Notes: generated by a model from the sequence alone, not told the origin. A DNA stretch of 64,000 nucleotides from Sphingomonas gei (GCF_004792685.1 NZ_SRXT01000005.1:186001-250000); one strand, 5' to 3'; shown: positions 8,764 to 18,860, counted from the stretch's first letter. Program-made: numbers and translations.

Positions 8764-10059
8764 ATGCCTGCTCCCTTTCCCTGGATCGACGTCGCGATCA
8801 TCCTCGTGCTGATCGCCATCAACGGTGTCTTCTCGATGTCCGAGCTGGCGATCGTCTCCGCGCGCCCGGCCCGGCTCGAGGCACTGGCGCGCACCAATCG
8901 CGGCGCCGCGACTGCGATTCTGCTCGCCGCGGATCCCGGCAAGTTCCTCTCGACGGTGCAGATCGGCATTACGCTGATCGGTATCATCGCCGGCGCCTAT
9001 TCGGGCACCAGCCTCGGCACACCGGTGGCGCAGCGCATCGAGGGGCTGGGGCTCGATCCCGAAACCGCGCGCACGGTGGGAATCACGTTGGTGATCGCCG
9101 TCACCACTTATGCCTCGCTGGTGGTCGGCGAACTGGTGCCCAAGCAATTCGCGCTGCGCTCGCCCGAACCGATTGCCGCGATCATGGCGATCCCGATGCT
9201 GTGGCTCAGCCGGATCACGGCGCCGATCGTGTGGCTGCTCGACAAATCGAGCGCGCTGATCTTCCGCGTCATCGGCCTGAAGCGCGAATCGGAGAACCGA
9301 GTCACGGTTGAGGAACTCCATCTGATCGTCGCCGAAGCGTCGCGCTCGGGGGTGATCGAGGAACATGAACGCTCGATCATTTCGGGCGTCGTCCGCCTCG
9401 CCGACCGGCCGGTGCGCGAAGTGATGACGCCGCGCACCGACGTCGACTGGCTCGACGTCGATCTCGACCCGGCCGGAATCCGCGATGCCTTGCTGGCGAC
9501 TCCGCATACTCGGCTGCCGGTGGCGGAAGGTTCGGTCGATTCGGTGATCGGCGTGGTTCAGGCGCGCGATATCGTCGCGGCCCTGTTCCGCGGCGAGACG
9601 CTCGATTTGCGGCGGCTAATGCGAGCAGCGCCGGTGCTGCCCGACCAGGTCGACGCGATGGACGCGCTCGGCGCGCTGCGCCGCGCCGAGGTGCCGATGG
9701 GGCTGGTCCATGACGAATATGGCCATTTCGAAGGGATCGTGACTCCGGCCAATCTGCTCGCCGCGATCGCCGGCGATTTCGCGTCCGACGCTGAGCCGGG
9801 CGACACGCCCAGCCTGGTGGTGCGCGAGGACGGATCGTTATTGGTCTCGGGCCAGATGCCCGCCGATGCGCTGGCCGAGCGGCTCGGCATCGATCTTCCC
9901 GAGGACCGCGATTATGCCACCGTCGCCGGGCTAGCGCTCGCGGTGCTCAAGCATCTGCCCGTGGAGGGCGAGGTGTTCGCCGAGCAGGGCTGGCGCTTCG
10001 AGATCGTCGACATGGACGGGCGCAAGATCGACAAATTGCTGGTGCGCCAAGCGGGCTGA
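8764..10059 (+). CDS. CorC/HlyC-family membrane protein (DUF21 + CBS pair + CorC_HlyC)
   Basis: A 431-residue hemolysin-family or CNNM-like protein. Residues 1-190 form a DUF21 membrane region starting PWIDVAIILVLIAINGVFSM; a tandem CBS domain follows with VREVMTPRTDVDWLDVD near 215 and LVHDEYGHFEGIVTPANLL near 315; the C-terminal CorC_HlyC domain is rich in glycine and valine and ends near MDGRKIDKLLV. Relatives are implicated in magnesium or cobalt transport rather than haemolysis. Start chosen at 8764, preceded by TGGAGG; an upstream in-frame ATG at 8647 would add a non-membrane tail lacking family character. Confidence 0.85.
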   Translation: MPAPFPWIDVAIILVLIAINGVFSMSELAIVSARPARLEALARTNRGAATAILLAADPGKFLSTVQIGITLIGIIAGAYSGTSLGTPVAQRIEGLGLDPETARTVGITLVIAVTTYASLVVGELVPKQFALRSPEPIAAIMAIPMLWLSRITAPIVWLLDKSSALIFRVIGLKRESENRVTVEELHLIVAEASRSGVIEEHERSIISGVVRLADRPVREVMTPRTDVDWLDVDLDPAGIRDALLATPHTRLPVAEGSVDSVIGVVQARDIVAALFRGETLDLRRLMRAAPVLPDQVDAMDALGALRRAEVPMGLVHDEYGHFEGIVTPANLLAAIAGDFASDAEPGDTPSLVVREDGSLLVSGQMPADALAERLGIDLPEDRDYATVAGLALAVLKHLPVEGEVFAEQGWRFEIVDMDGRKIDKLLVRQAG

Positions 10060-10078
10060 TCTCCCCGCTTCGCAAGAA

Positions 10079-10702
10079 TCACAGCTTCCCGAATACGGCC
10101 TCGTAACCGGCCTGGTCGCCGCGGGCGAGGAAGCCGGCCTGCTCGATCCAGCGATCGCGATGGATGCGGCCCTGGAAGGTGCCGAGCTGCGCGTCGAGCG
10201 CATCGGCCTCGGCGGGAGTGAGCGCGGCGAGCTGGGCGAAGCGGGTCACGCCGAGCGCGTTCAGCCGGTCGGCGAGCTTGGGACCGACGCCCTTCATCCG
10301 CGTGAGATCGTCGGCACCGGACAGGGCAGGCGCTGGATCGGACGCGGCCAGCGTCGCCGGTGAAGCGTCGAGCGGCGCCGCCGCGGCGATCGGCTCGTCG
10401 GCGAGGGGTTTGGGCTCGGGCGCAGTCGCCGGGGCGGGCGCATCGGCGATCGGCGGCGGGGAAGGGCTCACCGGGGGCGCCGTGACGGGCAGTACGGGCG
10501 TTGGCGCATCCGGCTGGCTGACTGCGCCGCGCGCTTCGAGCTCTCGGCGTGCATGATGCCGCCGCTTCGACAGCCGCGTGCCCCAGGCGAGGACGAACAG
10601 CGCCGAGAGAATGCCGAGGCCGATCAGCACGAACGACAAAGTAAGCCATACCGGCGCCCCGTCGTACAAGGTGCCGCCTGTCTGCCACGCCGTATCGTTC
10701 AT
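10079..10702 (-). CDS. Membrane-anchored helix-hairpin-helix protein
   Basis: A 207-residue protein. One membrane segment (residues about 18-42, WLTLSFVLIGLGILSALFVL), a long proline/alanine-rich linker (65-120), then a C-terminal domain with DDLTRMKGVGPKLADRLNAL, a helix-hairpin-helix of the kind found at the ends of NADH dehydrogenase E-like and DUF4332 proteins, followed by FQGRIHRDRWIEQA. The role is unknown; the HhH may bind nucleic acid or serve as a protein-protein module. Convergent with the CorC/HlyC gene. Confidence 0.65.
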   Translation of the reverse strand: MNDTAWQTGGTLYDGAPVWLTLSFVLIGLGILSALFVLAWGTRLSKRRHHARRELEARGAVSQPDAPTPVLPVTAPPVSPSPPPIADAPAPATAPEPKPLADEPIAAAAPLDASPATLAASDPAPALSGADDLTRMKGVGPKLADRLNALGVTRFAQLAALTPAEADALDAQLGTFQGRIHRDRWIEQAGFLARGDQAGYEAVFGKL

Positions 10703-10805
10703 TCAATTCGCTCCTGACGCCATGCAGTCACCTGCATTCTCAACTGCATAGCGCCGGATTCCGCAGCGTCCAGCCGCGTGACGCCGCCCAGGCGATCGCG
10801 CAAGG

Positions 10806-10837
10806 AAAAGGGCCGGAGGCTCGCGCCCCCGGCCCTT
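10806..10837 (-). terminator. Intrinsic terminator of the amino acid permease gene
   Basis: AAGGGCCGG (10808-10816) pairs with CCGGCCCTT (10829-10837); on the reverse strand the stem runs into TTTTCC. It sits just after the permease stop at 10854. Confidence 0.8.
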
Positions 10838-10853
10838 CGCGTAACTGCCTGCC

Positions 10854-12392
10854 TCAGCGCGTGCCGGGCACCGGCGGATCCAGATCGTCATATGCCTCGG
10901 GCTCGTGCACTTCGGTGAGCCCGCGGCCGACATGACTCTTGCCGCGGCTGTAGGCGAAATACACCACCAGCCCGATGGCCGCCCAGACCAGGAACATCAT
11001 CTTGGTGTCGTGGCCGAGGCTGTAGAACAGATAGACGCAGCCCAGCACCGCGATCGGCGCAGTGACGACGATCAGCGGCGTGCGGAACGGGCGATGCCGC
11101 GTAGCATCGGTGCGGCGCAGCACCAGCACCGCGATCGACACTGCGGCAAAGGCGAACAGCGTGCCCGAGTTCGAGATGTCGGCCAGCTTGCCGACCGGGA
11201 AGAACGCCGCAAACAGCGCCACGAAGACGCCGGTCAGGATGGTGATGACGTGCGGCGTGTGGAACTTCGGGTGGACTTTGGAGAAGACGGCCGGAAGCAG
11301 GCCGTCGCGGCTCATCACGAAGAAAATGCGGGTCTGACCGAACATCATCATCAGGATGACCGAAGGCAGCGCCAGACCGGCGGCGAGGCCGATCAGATTG
11401 CCGACCTGCGGCCAGCCGATTTCGCGCAGCGTCCACGCCAGCGCTTCCTTCGAGCAGACCACCGCGTCGCGACCGGTGGCGGCGACATGGTCGGCGCAAG
11501 CCTTGGTCAGCTCGACGCTGCCCGGGGGCAGTGCCGCGCCGTCGGGGCCCAGCATCGGTTGCGCGCCGACGCTGCCGATGACGCCGGCGGCGACGAGCAG
11601 GTAGAAGATCGTGCAGATGGCGAGGCTGCCGATCAGGCCGATCGGCATGTTGCGCTGCGGGTTCTTGGTTTCCTCGGCCGCGGTCGAGACTGCGTCGAAG
11701 CCGACATAAGCGAAGAAGATCGACGCTGCCGCCGCCGACACGCCGGCGAAGCCGAGCGGCGAGAAGGGCTCGAAATTCTGCATGTTCATCACCGGCACGG
11801 CGAGGATGATGAAGAGCGTCAGCGCGGCGACCTTTATCAGCACGAGGATCGAATTGACAAACGCGCTTTCCTTGGTGCCGATCACCAGCAGCCAGGTGAC
11901 GAGCCCGGCAATCGCCATTGCCGGCAGATTGACCAGGCCGCCGTCATAGGGGCCGCGTACCAGCATGTCGGGTATGTCGATCGAGAAGGCGTTTTCGAGC
12001 AGCCCGACGACATAGCCGGACCAGCCCACCGACACCGCGCCCGCGGCGACGGCATATTCGAGGATCAGCGCCCAGCCGACCATCCACGCGACCAGCTCGC
12101 CCATCACGGCGTAGCTATAGGTGTAGGCCGAGCCCGAGACCGGGACCATCGCCGCCATTTCGGCGTAGCAGAGCGCGGCGACGGCGCAGACGAAGCCCGC
12201 GATCACGAACGACAGCATCATCCCCGGCCCGGCCTTTTGCGCGGCTTCGGCGGTCAGCACGAAGATGCCGGTGCCGATCACTGCGCCGATGCCCAGCATC
12301 GTCAGCTGGAAGGCGCCGAGCGATCGATGGAGCGATTTTTTTTCCGCCGTCGCCAGGATGGCGTCGAGTGATTTTACGCGCCCGAATATCAT
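10854..12392 (-). CDS. APC-superfamily amino acid permease
   Basis: A 512-residue inner-membrane transporter with about 12-13 membrane segments. TMLGIGAVIGTGIFVLTAEA near residue 33 is the substrate-binding unwound helix of APC transporters, and the layout with a long loop near 275-325 and a hydrophilic C-terminus matches cationic amino acid transporter (CAT/YfnA-like) members. FFAYVGFDAVSTAAEETKNP is a conserved family segment. The substrate is probably an amino acid but cannot be fixed. A terminator follows at once; the gene appears to stand alone. Confidence 0.88.
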   Translation of the reverse strand: MIFGRVKSLDAILATAEKKSLHRSLGAFQLTMLGIGAVIGTGIFVLTAEAAQKAGPGMMLSFVIAGFVCAVAALCYAEMAAMVPVSGSAYTYSYAVMGELVAWMVGWALILEYAVAAGAVSVGWSGYVVGLLENAFSIDIPDMLVRGPYDGGLVNLPAMAIAGLVTWLLVIGTKESAFVNSILVLIKVAALTLFIILAVPVMNMQNFEPFSPLGFAGVSAAAASIFFAYVGFDAVSTAAEETKNPQRNMPIGLIGSLAICTIFYLLVAAGVIGSVGAQPMLGPDGAALPPGSVELTKACADHVAATGRDAVVCSKEALAWTLREIGWPQVGNLIGLAAGLALPSVILMMMFGQTRIFFVMSRDGLLPAVFSKVHPKFHTPHVITILTGVFVALFAAFFPVGKLADISNSGTLFAFAAVSIAVLVLRRTDATRHRPFRTPLIVVTAPIAVLGCVYLFYSLGHDTKMMFLVWAAIGLVVYFAYSRGKSHVGRGLTEVHEPEAYDDLDPPVPGTR

Positions 12393-12490
12393 GGATGGGT
12401 CCCCTTAGCGGTGCCGGTTCGCGCCGCCCGAATTTGAAAGGCGCGAGCCTAGTCGCAAAACCGAGTGGTGCAATCCCTTAGTGCAGCGGT

Positions 12491-12868
12491 TCAGCGTGCC
12501 AGCATCGGGCCCAGCGGCCGGCCGGCGAAGATATGGACGTGGAGGTGCGGCACCTCCTGGTGCGCGTCCATCCCGGTGTTGGCGAGCAGGCGATAGCCGG
12601 GGGCGACCAGCCCCGCCGCGCGCGCGACCTCGCCCACCGCGCGGACGAACCCGGCGATCTCGGCATCCGACGCCTTGGCGGCGAAATCGTCCCAGCTGAC
12701 ATAGGCGCCCTTGGGGATCACCAGGATGTGCTGCGGCGCCTGCGGATTGATGTCGTGAAAGGCGAGGGCGTGCGCGTCCTCATACATTGTTTTGGCCGGA
12801 ATCTCGCCGCGCAGGATCTTCGCGAAGATGTTCTGGTCGTCATAGGGTTGGGTGGCGTCGATGGGCAT
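12491..12868 (-). CDS. HIT-family (HINT-type) nucleotide-binding protein
   Basis: A 125-residue histidine-triad protein. NIFAKILRGEIPAKTMYED at the N-terminus and the triad HLHVHIFAGRPLG near residue 108 place it in the HINT branch, which hydrolyses purine nucleoside phosphoramidates. GAGGGAGA precedes the ATG at 12868 at good spacing. It follows hisE in the same direction, separated by a palindromic repeat, and may be read through from the his cluster. Confidence 0.9.
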   Translation of the reverse strand: MPIDATQPYDDQNIFAKILRGEIPAKTMYEDAHALAFHDINPQAPQHILVIPKGAYVSWDDFAAKASDAEIAGFVRAVGEVARAAGLVAPGYRLLANTGMDAHQEVPHLHVHIFAGRPLGPMLAR

Positions 12869-12901
12869 TGGGTGTCTCCCTCGACTATTCCAATAGCAAA
12901 C

Positions 12902-12980
12902 CGTCATCCCGGCGAAAGCCGGATCCATAGCCGCGGGCAGAGCAGCAGAGAAACTCTGGGCCCCGGCCTTCGCCGTGACG
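12902..12980. repeat. REP-like repeat, CGTCATCCCGGCGAAAGC family
   Basis: Arms CGTCATCCCGGCGAAAGCCG and CCGGCCTTCGCCGTGACG enclose about 40 bases between the hisE stop and the HIT gene. Confidence 0.8.
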
Positions 12981-12981
12981 A

Positions 12982-13302
12982 TCAGTTGGTAGGACGCGAC
13001 GCCTTTTCGTCGATCCCGGACACGCCTTCGCGGCGGGCGAGCTCGTTGCGAACATCGTCGAGGCCGAGTCCCGCATCGGCGAGGAGGATCGCGAGATGGA
13101 AGATCAGGTCCGCGGCTTCGCTGGTCAGCGCCGCCTTGTCGTCCTGAACCGCGGCGATCACCGTCTCGACGGCTTCCTCCCCGAGCTTCTGCGCGATCTT
13201 GGCGCGGCCCTTTGCGGTCAGCCGGGCGACGTAGGAGCTGGCCGGATCGCCGCCGCGGCGTTCGCGGATCACGGCTTCGAGCGCGTCGAGAGTATCTGCC
13301 AT
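12982..13302 (-). CDS. hisE: Phosphoribosyl-ATP pyrophosphatase
   Basis: Second step of histidine synthesis: hydrolyses phosphoribosyl-ATP to phosphoribosyl-AMP. The 106-residue all-alpha protein has the MazG-like metal-binding pattern KLGEEAVETVIAA near residue 40 and EAADLIFHLAILLADAG near 62. Family start at 13302; an open frame runs further upstream but without family character. HisI is not fused to it and is not in the window. Confidence 0.93.
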   Translation of the reverse strand: MADTLDALEAVIRERRGGDPASSYVARLTAKGRAKIAQKLGEEAVETVIAAVQDDKAALTSEAADLIFHLAILLADAGLGLDDVRNELARREGVSGIDEKASRPTN

Positions 13303-13334
13303 GCCGCTCCGGCTGCGGGAGCGGGGCGCGGCTG

Positions 13335-13526
13335 TCAATCCTTGGGCGTGTCGCGGCGAAAGCGGGCGCGCAGCCGGCTGCGCACGAACCACACGCCGAA
13401 AGCGGCGCAGGCGAACAAGGCGAGGTCGGACAGCTCGGGCATCGAGCGCGTGCCGGCGATGCCGCTATGCGGGGTGGCTGCCAGCGCGGGGGTGGCGATC
13501 AGCAGGGCGAGCGCGATGCGGAGCAT
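13335..13526 (-). CDS. Tiny exported protein with PEP-CTERM-like tail
   Basis: A 63-residue protein made of a signal peptide (MLRIALALLIATPALAAT), about 12 residues of spacer, and a tail reading MPELSDLALFACAAFGVWF followed by arginine-rich VRSRLRARFRRD. Proline-glutamate, hydrophobic helix, then basic cluster is the build of a PEP-CTERM exosortase-sorted tail, although the canonical PEP triplet is degenerate. No strong ribosome site precedes it. It lies between hisF and hisE in the same direction, behind a palindromic repeat. Function unknown. Confidence 0.5.
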   Translation of the reverse strand: MLRIALALLIATPALAATPHSGIAGTRSMPELSDLALFACAAFGVWFVRSRLRARFRRDTPKD

Positions 13527-13583
13527 GCGGGGGGTGTAGGGCAGGGGAGTTGGGGAAGGGTTAAACCGTCCCCAAAACACCAC

Positions 13584-13693
13584 CTGTCACCCCGGCCTTG
13601 TGCCGGGGTCCACTGCGCAGCAACGGAAAGACAGGAGGTTCGAGGTTCTCGCCGCGCCGCATGGTGGACCCCGGCACAATGCCGGGGTGACGG
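13584..13693. repeat. REP-like repeat, CACCCCGGCCTTGTGCCGGGGTCC variant
   Basis: Arms GTCACCCCGGCCTTGTGCCG and CCCCGGCACAATGCCGGGGT in inverted orientation, about 110 bases overall, between hisF and the small exported protein. Confidence 0.8.
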
Positions 13694-13701
13694 TTTGGGT
13701 T

Positions 13702-14460
13702 TCAGGCCCGCACCGGGATCCCCGCCGCGGCCAGTGCGGCGTGCGCGTCGGCGATGCTCGCCTCGCCGAAATGGAAGATCGACGCGGCCAGCACCGCGCT
13801 CGCATGCCCGTAGCGGATCCCCTCGACGAGATGCCGGAGATTGCCGACGCCGCCCGACGCCACCACCGGCACGGTCACCTGATCGGCGATGATGCGGATC
13901 AGGTCGAGGTCGTAGCCGTCGCGGGTGCCGTCGCGGTCCATTGACGTGACGAGCAGTTCGCCCGCCCCCAGCTTGGCAAGGTGCAGCGCGTGTTCGACCG
14001 CGTCTATTCCGGTCGGGCGGCGGCCGCCATGGGTGAACACTTCCCAGCGCTCACCGATGCGCCGCGCATCGACCGAAGCGACGACGCACTGGCTGCCCAT
14101 CCGCTCGGCGATCTCGGCGACGACTTCGGGACGCGCCACCGCGGCCGAATTGACTGCGACCTTGTCAGCGCCGGCGAGCAGAAGCGCGCGGGCGTCCTCG
14201 ACGCTGCGCACCCCGCCGCCGACGGTGAGCGGCATGAAGCACACTTCGGCGGTGCGGCGGACGACGTCGAGGATCGTGCCGCGCGCTTCGTGGCTGGCGG
14301 TGATGTCGAGGAAGCAGAGCTCGTCGGCGCCCGCGGCGTCGTAGGCGCGCGCCTGCTCGACCGGGTCGCCGGCGTCGATCAGGTCGACGAAGTTGACGCC
14401 CTTGACGACGCGGCCGTTGGCCACGTCGAGGCAGGGGATGACGCGCGCGCGGACGGTCAC
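13702..14460 (-). CDS. hisF: Imidazole glycerol phosphate synthase, cyclase subunit
   Basis: With HisH it turns PRFAR plus ammonia into imidazole-glycerol phosphate and AICAR. A 252-residue (beta/alpha)8 barrel: [19 protein letters not shown] with the first catalytic aspartate, [11 protein letters not shown] near 77, the second catalytic aspartate in [13 protein letters not shown] near 130 residues in from the C-terminus, and VVASGGVGN. Starts with GTG at 14460, which overlaps the hisA stop by four bases (GTGA). Confidence 0.95.
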   Translation of the reverse strand: MTVRARVIPCLDVANGRVVKGVNFVDLIDAGDPVEQARAYDAAGADELCFLDITASHEARGTILDVVRRTAEVCFMPLTVGGGVRSVEDARALLLAGADKVAVNSAAVARPEVVAEIAERMGSQCVVASVDARRIGERWEVFTHGGRRPTGIDAVEHALHLAKLGAGELLVTSMDRDGTRDGYDLDLIRIIADQVTVPVVASGGVGNLRHLVEGIRYGHASAVLAASIFHFGEASIADAHAALAAAGIPVRA

Positions 14461-15272
14461 TTCTCCCTCTCCTCTTTAGGGGAGAGGGGCAAGTGGGATG
14501 CACTATCGATAGGCCCCTCTCCCCGCAAGCGGGGAGAGGGAGACTTCGCCACCGCGATCGCCTCGCCGAGGGCCAGCCGCCCGTCATACAGCGCCCGCCC
14601 GGTGATCACGCCCTCGACGCCATCGTCGACATGCCCCCGCAGCGCATGGATGTCGCCGATATCGGTCACTCCGCCGCTGGCGATCACCGGGATCGACACT
14701 GCCCGCGCCAGCGCTACCGTCGCCTCGACATTGCACCCCTTGAGCAGCCCGTCGCGGCCGACATCGGTGAACAGCAAGGCCGCCACGCCGGCATCCTCGA
14801 AGCGGCGGGCGAGATCGACCACCGCCACGTCGGAAACATCCGCCCAGCCGCGCGTCGCGACCAGCCCGTCGCGGGCGTCGACCGCGACGACGATCCGGCC
14901 CGGATTGTCGCGTGCCGCTTCGCGCACCAGCTCGGGATTCTCCAGCGCGGCGGTGCCGATCACGACGCGCGCGACACCGAGATCGAGCCAGCGATCGATC
15001 GATTCGCGATTGCGGATGCCGCCGCCGAGCTGGACCTTGCCGCCGAAGCGTCCGACGATCGAAGCGACTGCGGCGCCGTTGACCGATTCGCCGGCGAAGG
15101 CGCCGTCGAGATCGACGACATGGAGCCACTCCGCCCCGGCCTGCGCGAAGATTTCGGCCTGCGCGGCGGGATCGTCGCCATAAATGGTGGCGCGGTCCAT
15201 ATCGCCCTCGGCGAGGCGGACGACCTGGCCGGCCTTGAGGTCGATGGCGGGGAAGACGATCAGGGCCGCCAT
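14457..15272 (-). CDS. hisA: ProFAR isomerase, with a repeat-derived C-terminal tail
   Basis: Isomerises ProFAR to PRFAR in histidine synthesis. The 271-residue barrel begins [19 protein letters not shown] with the catalytic aspartate and has [26 protein letters not shown] (second catalytic aspartate) and [10 protein letters not shown]. HisA proteins usually run to about 240-245 residues. Here the last 28 or so (from [11 protein letters not shown] to KEEREK) are encoded by a palindromic intergenic-type repeat at 14463-14550, so the stop now overlaps the hisF start by four bases. The tail is almost certainly not part of the fold. Confidence 0.95.
   Translation of the reverse strand: MAALIVFPAIDLKAGQVVRLAEGDMDRATIYGDDPAAQAEIFAQAGAEWLHVVDLDGAFAGESVNGAAVASIVGRFGGKVQLGGGIRNRESIDRWLDLGVARVVIGTAALENPELVREAARDNPGRIVVAVDARDGLVATRGWADVSDVAVVDLARRFEDAGVAALLFTDVGRDGLLKGCNVEATVALARAVSIPVIASGGVTDIGDIHALRGHVDDGVEGVITGRALYDGRLALGEAIAVAKSPSPRLRGEGPIDSASHLPLSPKEEREK
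14463..14550. repeat. Palindromic CTCTCCCC/GGGGAGAG repeat lying inside hisA
   Basis: CCCTCTCCTCTTTAGGGGAG and CCCCTCTCCCCGCAAGCGGG are two stem-loops of a repeat type also seen in altered form at 62651-62818. The whole element is translated in the hisA frame. Confidence 0.8.
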
Positions 15273-15862
15273 TTCAGGAACCTCTCCAGCAGCGCGATGC
15301 CGTAGCGCTGGCTCTTTTCGGGGTGAAACTGGACGCCGGCGAGATTGTCGCGGCCGATCGCCGCGGTGACCTTGCCGCCATGCTCGGTGGTGGCGAGGAC
15401 ATCCTCGCCTTCAAATGCGAAGCTGTGGAGGAAATAGGCTTCGCCGGGCTCGATCAGCGGGTGCGCGCCGACGGGCACGACATCGTTCCAGCCCATATGC
15501 GGCACGCGAACGCCGGGCGAGGGCGGCAAATGCCGCACCACGCCGGGGATCCAGCCGAGGCCGTCATGCGTGCCGAGCTCCTCGCCGCGGCGCGCCATCA
15601 GCTGCATGCCGACGCACACGCCGAGGAACGGCGCGGCTTCGCTCAGCACGCGCTGCTCGATCGCGGCGACCATCCCATCGACGTCGCGCAGACCGCGCGC
15701 GCAGGCGCCGAACGCGCCGACGCCGGGCAGCACGATGCGATCGGCTTTAGCCACCACGTCCGGATCGGCGGTGATCACCAGGCCTTCGGCGCCGGCGGCC
15801 TTCAGCGCATTGTGAACCGAGTGGAGATTGCCCGCGCCGTAATCGATCAGCGCAACGCTCAT
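15260..15862 (-). CDS. hisH: Imidazole glycerol phosphate synthase, glutamine amidotransferase subunit
   Basis: Supplies ammonia to HisF by glutamine hydrolysis. 200 residues: starts MSVALIDYGAGNLHSVHNAL, nucleophile cysteine in FLGVCVGMQLM near residue 82, and the histidine/glutamate pair in VQFHPEKSQRYG near residue 180. The start overlaps the YciI stop (ATGA) and the end overlaps hisA by 13 bases, indicating tight coupling of the cluster. Confidence 0.95.
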   Translation of the reverse strand: MSVALIDYGAGNLHSVHNALKAAGAEGLVITADPDVVAKADRIVLPGVGAFGACARGLRDVDGMVAAIEQRVLSEAAPFLGVCVGMQLMARRGEELGTHDGLGWIPGVVRHLPPSPGVRVPHMGWNDVVPVGAHPLIEPGEAYFLHSFAFEGEDVLATTEHGGKVTAAIGRDNLAGVQFHPEKSQRYGIALLERFLKWRP

Positions 15863-16143
15863 TCGGCGAGCGCCTCCAGCCCCGGCGCAGTCATCGTCGG
15901 GGTGAATTCGTGGAGCGCATAATCGGCGACGTCGTGGACCGCGAACGGATCCTCCGCGAGCAAAGCCTCGGCCGCCGCGCGGGTGCCGCGCAGCAGCAGC
16001 ACCCCGCCGGTCGGCGGGGTCTGGCGGCCCGAGGCGAGCATCGAACCGTCGGCATAGCGGTTGCGCAGCCAGTCGATATGCGCGGCGCGGTGGAGGTCGA
16101 CCGTCTCGAGCGGCGTCTTGTAGGTCAGGATCGCGACGATCAT
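15859..16143 (-). CDS. YciI-family protein inside the his cluster
   Basis: A 94-residue protein of the YciI/YCII family (ferredoxin-like fold). HRAAHIDWLRNRYADGSMLASG carries the characteristic histidine and the SG motif, and ASGRQTPPTGGVLLLRG the following strand. YciI proteins have uncertain functions; some are linked to dehydrochlorinase-like chemistry. It is joined to hisB by a one-base overlap (TGATG) and to hisH by ATGA, so it is co-translated with histidine genes. Whether it acts in the pathway is unknown. Confidence 0.85.
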   Translation of the reverse strand: MIVAILTYKTPLETVDLHRAAHIDWLRNRYADGSMLASGRQTPPTGGVLLLRGTRAAAEALLAEDPFAVHDVADYALHEFTPTMTAPGLEALAE

Positions 16144-16730
16144 CAGAGGATGCCCTTGGTGCTGGGGATGACGCCCGCCTTGCGCGCATCGATCTCGACT
16201 GCCTCGCGCAGCGCCCGGGCGAGCCCCTTGAACGCCGCTTCGGCGATATGGTGGTTGTTGCTGCCGTAGAGCGTCTCGACGTGGAGCGTCACCCCCGCGG
16301 TCTGCGCGAAGCTGTGGAACCAGTGTTCGAACATCTCGGTGTCCATCTCGCCGAGGCGCTTCTGGCTGAATTCGGTCTTCCAGACGAGGAACGGGCGGCC
16401 CGAAATGTCGATCGCGACGCGCGCCAGCGTCTCGTCCATCGGCGACAGCGCATCGGCGTAGCGGCGGATGCCCTTCTTGTCGCCGAGCGCCTTGGCCACC
16501 GCCTCGCCGATCGCTAGCCCGGTATCCTCGACGGTGTGGTGCTGGTCGATATGCAGGTCGCCGACGGTCTTCACGTCCAGGTCGATCAGCGAGTGGCGGC
16601 TGAGCTGCTCGAGCATGTGATCGAAGAAGCCGATGCCGGTCGACACCGCAAAGGCGCCGGTGCCGTCGAGGTTGATAGTGACGTCGACCGAGGTCTCGCT
16701 GGTCTTGCGGCTGATCGTGGCGGTTCGCAT
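16143..16730 (-). CDS. hisB: Imidazoleglycerol-phosphate dehydratase
   Basis: Dehydrates imidazole-glycerol phosphate to imidazole-acetol phosphate. The 195-residue monofunctional enzyme shows the duplicated manganese-binding motifs: [12 protein letters not shown] near residue 36, [18 protein letters not shown] near 60, and the second-half [19 protein letters not shown] near 160. It is the first gene of the reverse-strand his cluster; the intergenic gap to divergent sspB holds the likely promoter. Confidence 0.95.
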   Translation of the reverse strand: MRTATISRKTSETSVDVTINLDGTGAFAVSTGIGFFDHMLEQLSRHSLIDLDVKTVGDLHIDQHHTVEDTGLAIGEAVAKALGDKKGIRRYADALSPMDETLARVAIDISGRPFLVWKTEFSQKRLGEMDTEMFEHWFHSFAQTAGVTLHVETLYGSNNHHIAEAAFKGLARALREAVEIDARKAGVIPSTKGIL

Positions 16731-16769
16731 GGCGCCCCCATAGCGCCGGTGCGTCCCCAAGCAAAATAG

Positions 16770-16824
16770 GCTTGCTTGTCGGCAAGCAGCATACGCTTGA
16801 CCCGTCGGCACGAGGCGCTACCCA
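16770..16824 (+). promoter_or_regulatory. Possible sspB promoter and inverted repeat between hisB and sspB
   Basis: GCTTGC (16770-16775) and GCAAGC (16782-16787) form a short dyad. Downstream, TTGACC (16797-16802) and TACCCA (16819-16824) are 16 bases apart and could be -35 and -10 boxes; initiation would then fall almost on the sspB ATG at 16831, implying a very short or absent leader. The -10 match is poor, so this is tentative. Confidence 0.3.
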
Positions 16825-16830
16825 AGAGGC

Positions 16831-17313
16831 ATGACCGTTACCGTGCCTGACAGCCTGATTCCCTATGACGAGATCGTCCAGGAGGCGCTTCGTGCCGTGG
16901 TCGGGCGCGTGCTCGGGACGGTGGCCGCGACTCAGGCGCTGCCGGGCGCGCATCATTTCTACATCACCTTCAAGACGCACGCCCCCGGGGTCGACATCCC
17001 GCAGCGGCTGATCGAGCGTTTCCCCGACGAGATGACGATCGTCCTCCAGCACCGCTTCTGGGACCTGAGGGTCGACGACGAGAAATTCTCGGTCGGGCTG
17101 AGCTTCAACCAGGTGCCGGCGATGCTCAACATCCCGTTCTCGGCGATCACCGGCTTCCACGATCCGGCGGTCAATTTCGAGCTGCGCTTCCAGGCGCAGG
17201 ATGTGCCCGAAGGCCCCGAGCCGCACGAAGAGGCCGAGAATGACGGCCCGACGGTGACTCCGGCGGACGACGGCTCGAACGTCGTCTCGGTGGACTTCAA
17301 GCGGAAGAAGTAA
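16831..17313 (+). CDS. sspB: ClpXP adaptor protein SspB
   Basis: Delivers ssrA-tagged and other substrates to the ClpXP protease. The 160-residue protein has the alphaproteobacterial SspB core (YDEIVQEALRAVVGRVL, FYITFKTHAPGVDIP, MTIVLQHRFWDL, FNQVPAMLNIPFSAITGFHD), an acidic flexible linker from about 130, and ends NVVSVDFKRKK, the short ClpX-binding tail. It is followed by a palindromic repeat and fumC in the same direction. Confidence 0.9.
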   Translation: MTVTVPDSLIPYDEIVQEALRAVVGRVLGTVAATQALPGAHHFYITFKTHAPGVDIPQRLIERFPDEMTIVLQHRFWDLRVDDEKFSVGLSFNQVPAMLNIPFSAITGFHDPAVNFELRFQAQDVPEGPEPHEEAENDGPTVTPADDGSNVVSVDFKRKK

Positions 17314-17326
17314 TCCGTCGCGTCTT

Positions 17327-17409
17327 CGTCATCCCGGTGAAAGCCGGGATCCAGTGCCAAGCACCGCATCGCCCTTGACCCTGGACCCCGGCTTTCGCCG
17401 GGGTGACGG
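17327..17409. repeat. REP-like repeat, CGTCATCCCGGTGAAAGC family
   Basis: Arms CGTCATCCCGGTGAAAGCCG and CCCGGCTTTCGCCGGGGTGA in inverted orientation between sspB and fumC. Confidence 0.85.
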
Positions 17410-17468
17410 GGTTGTGTAAGCGCCGACCTTCCCTTTAGAGCGCTCGCAAATCGCTCCCGGAGGATGTC

Positions 17469-18860
<1,392 letters not shown>

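Noticed and set aside
10049..10070. AAGCGGG/CCCGCTT hairpin at the end of the CorC/HlyC gene as a terminator
   Set aside because: Seven-pair stem without a T-run on either strand; too weak to call.
10905..12371. A 488-codon plus frame opposite the amino acid permease
   Set aside because: The product is H, D, R and Q rich; the permease on the other strand has all family segments.
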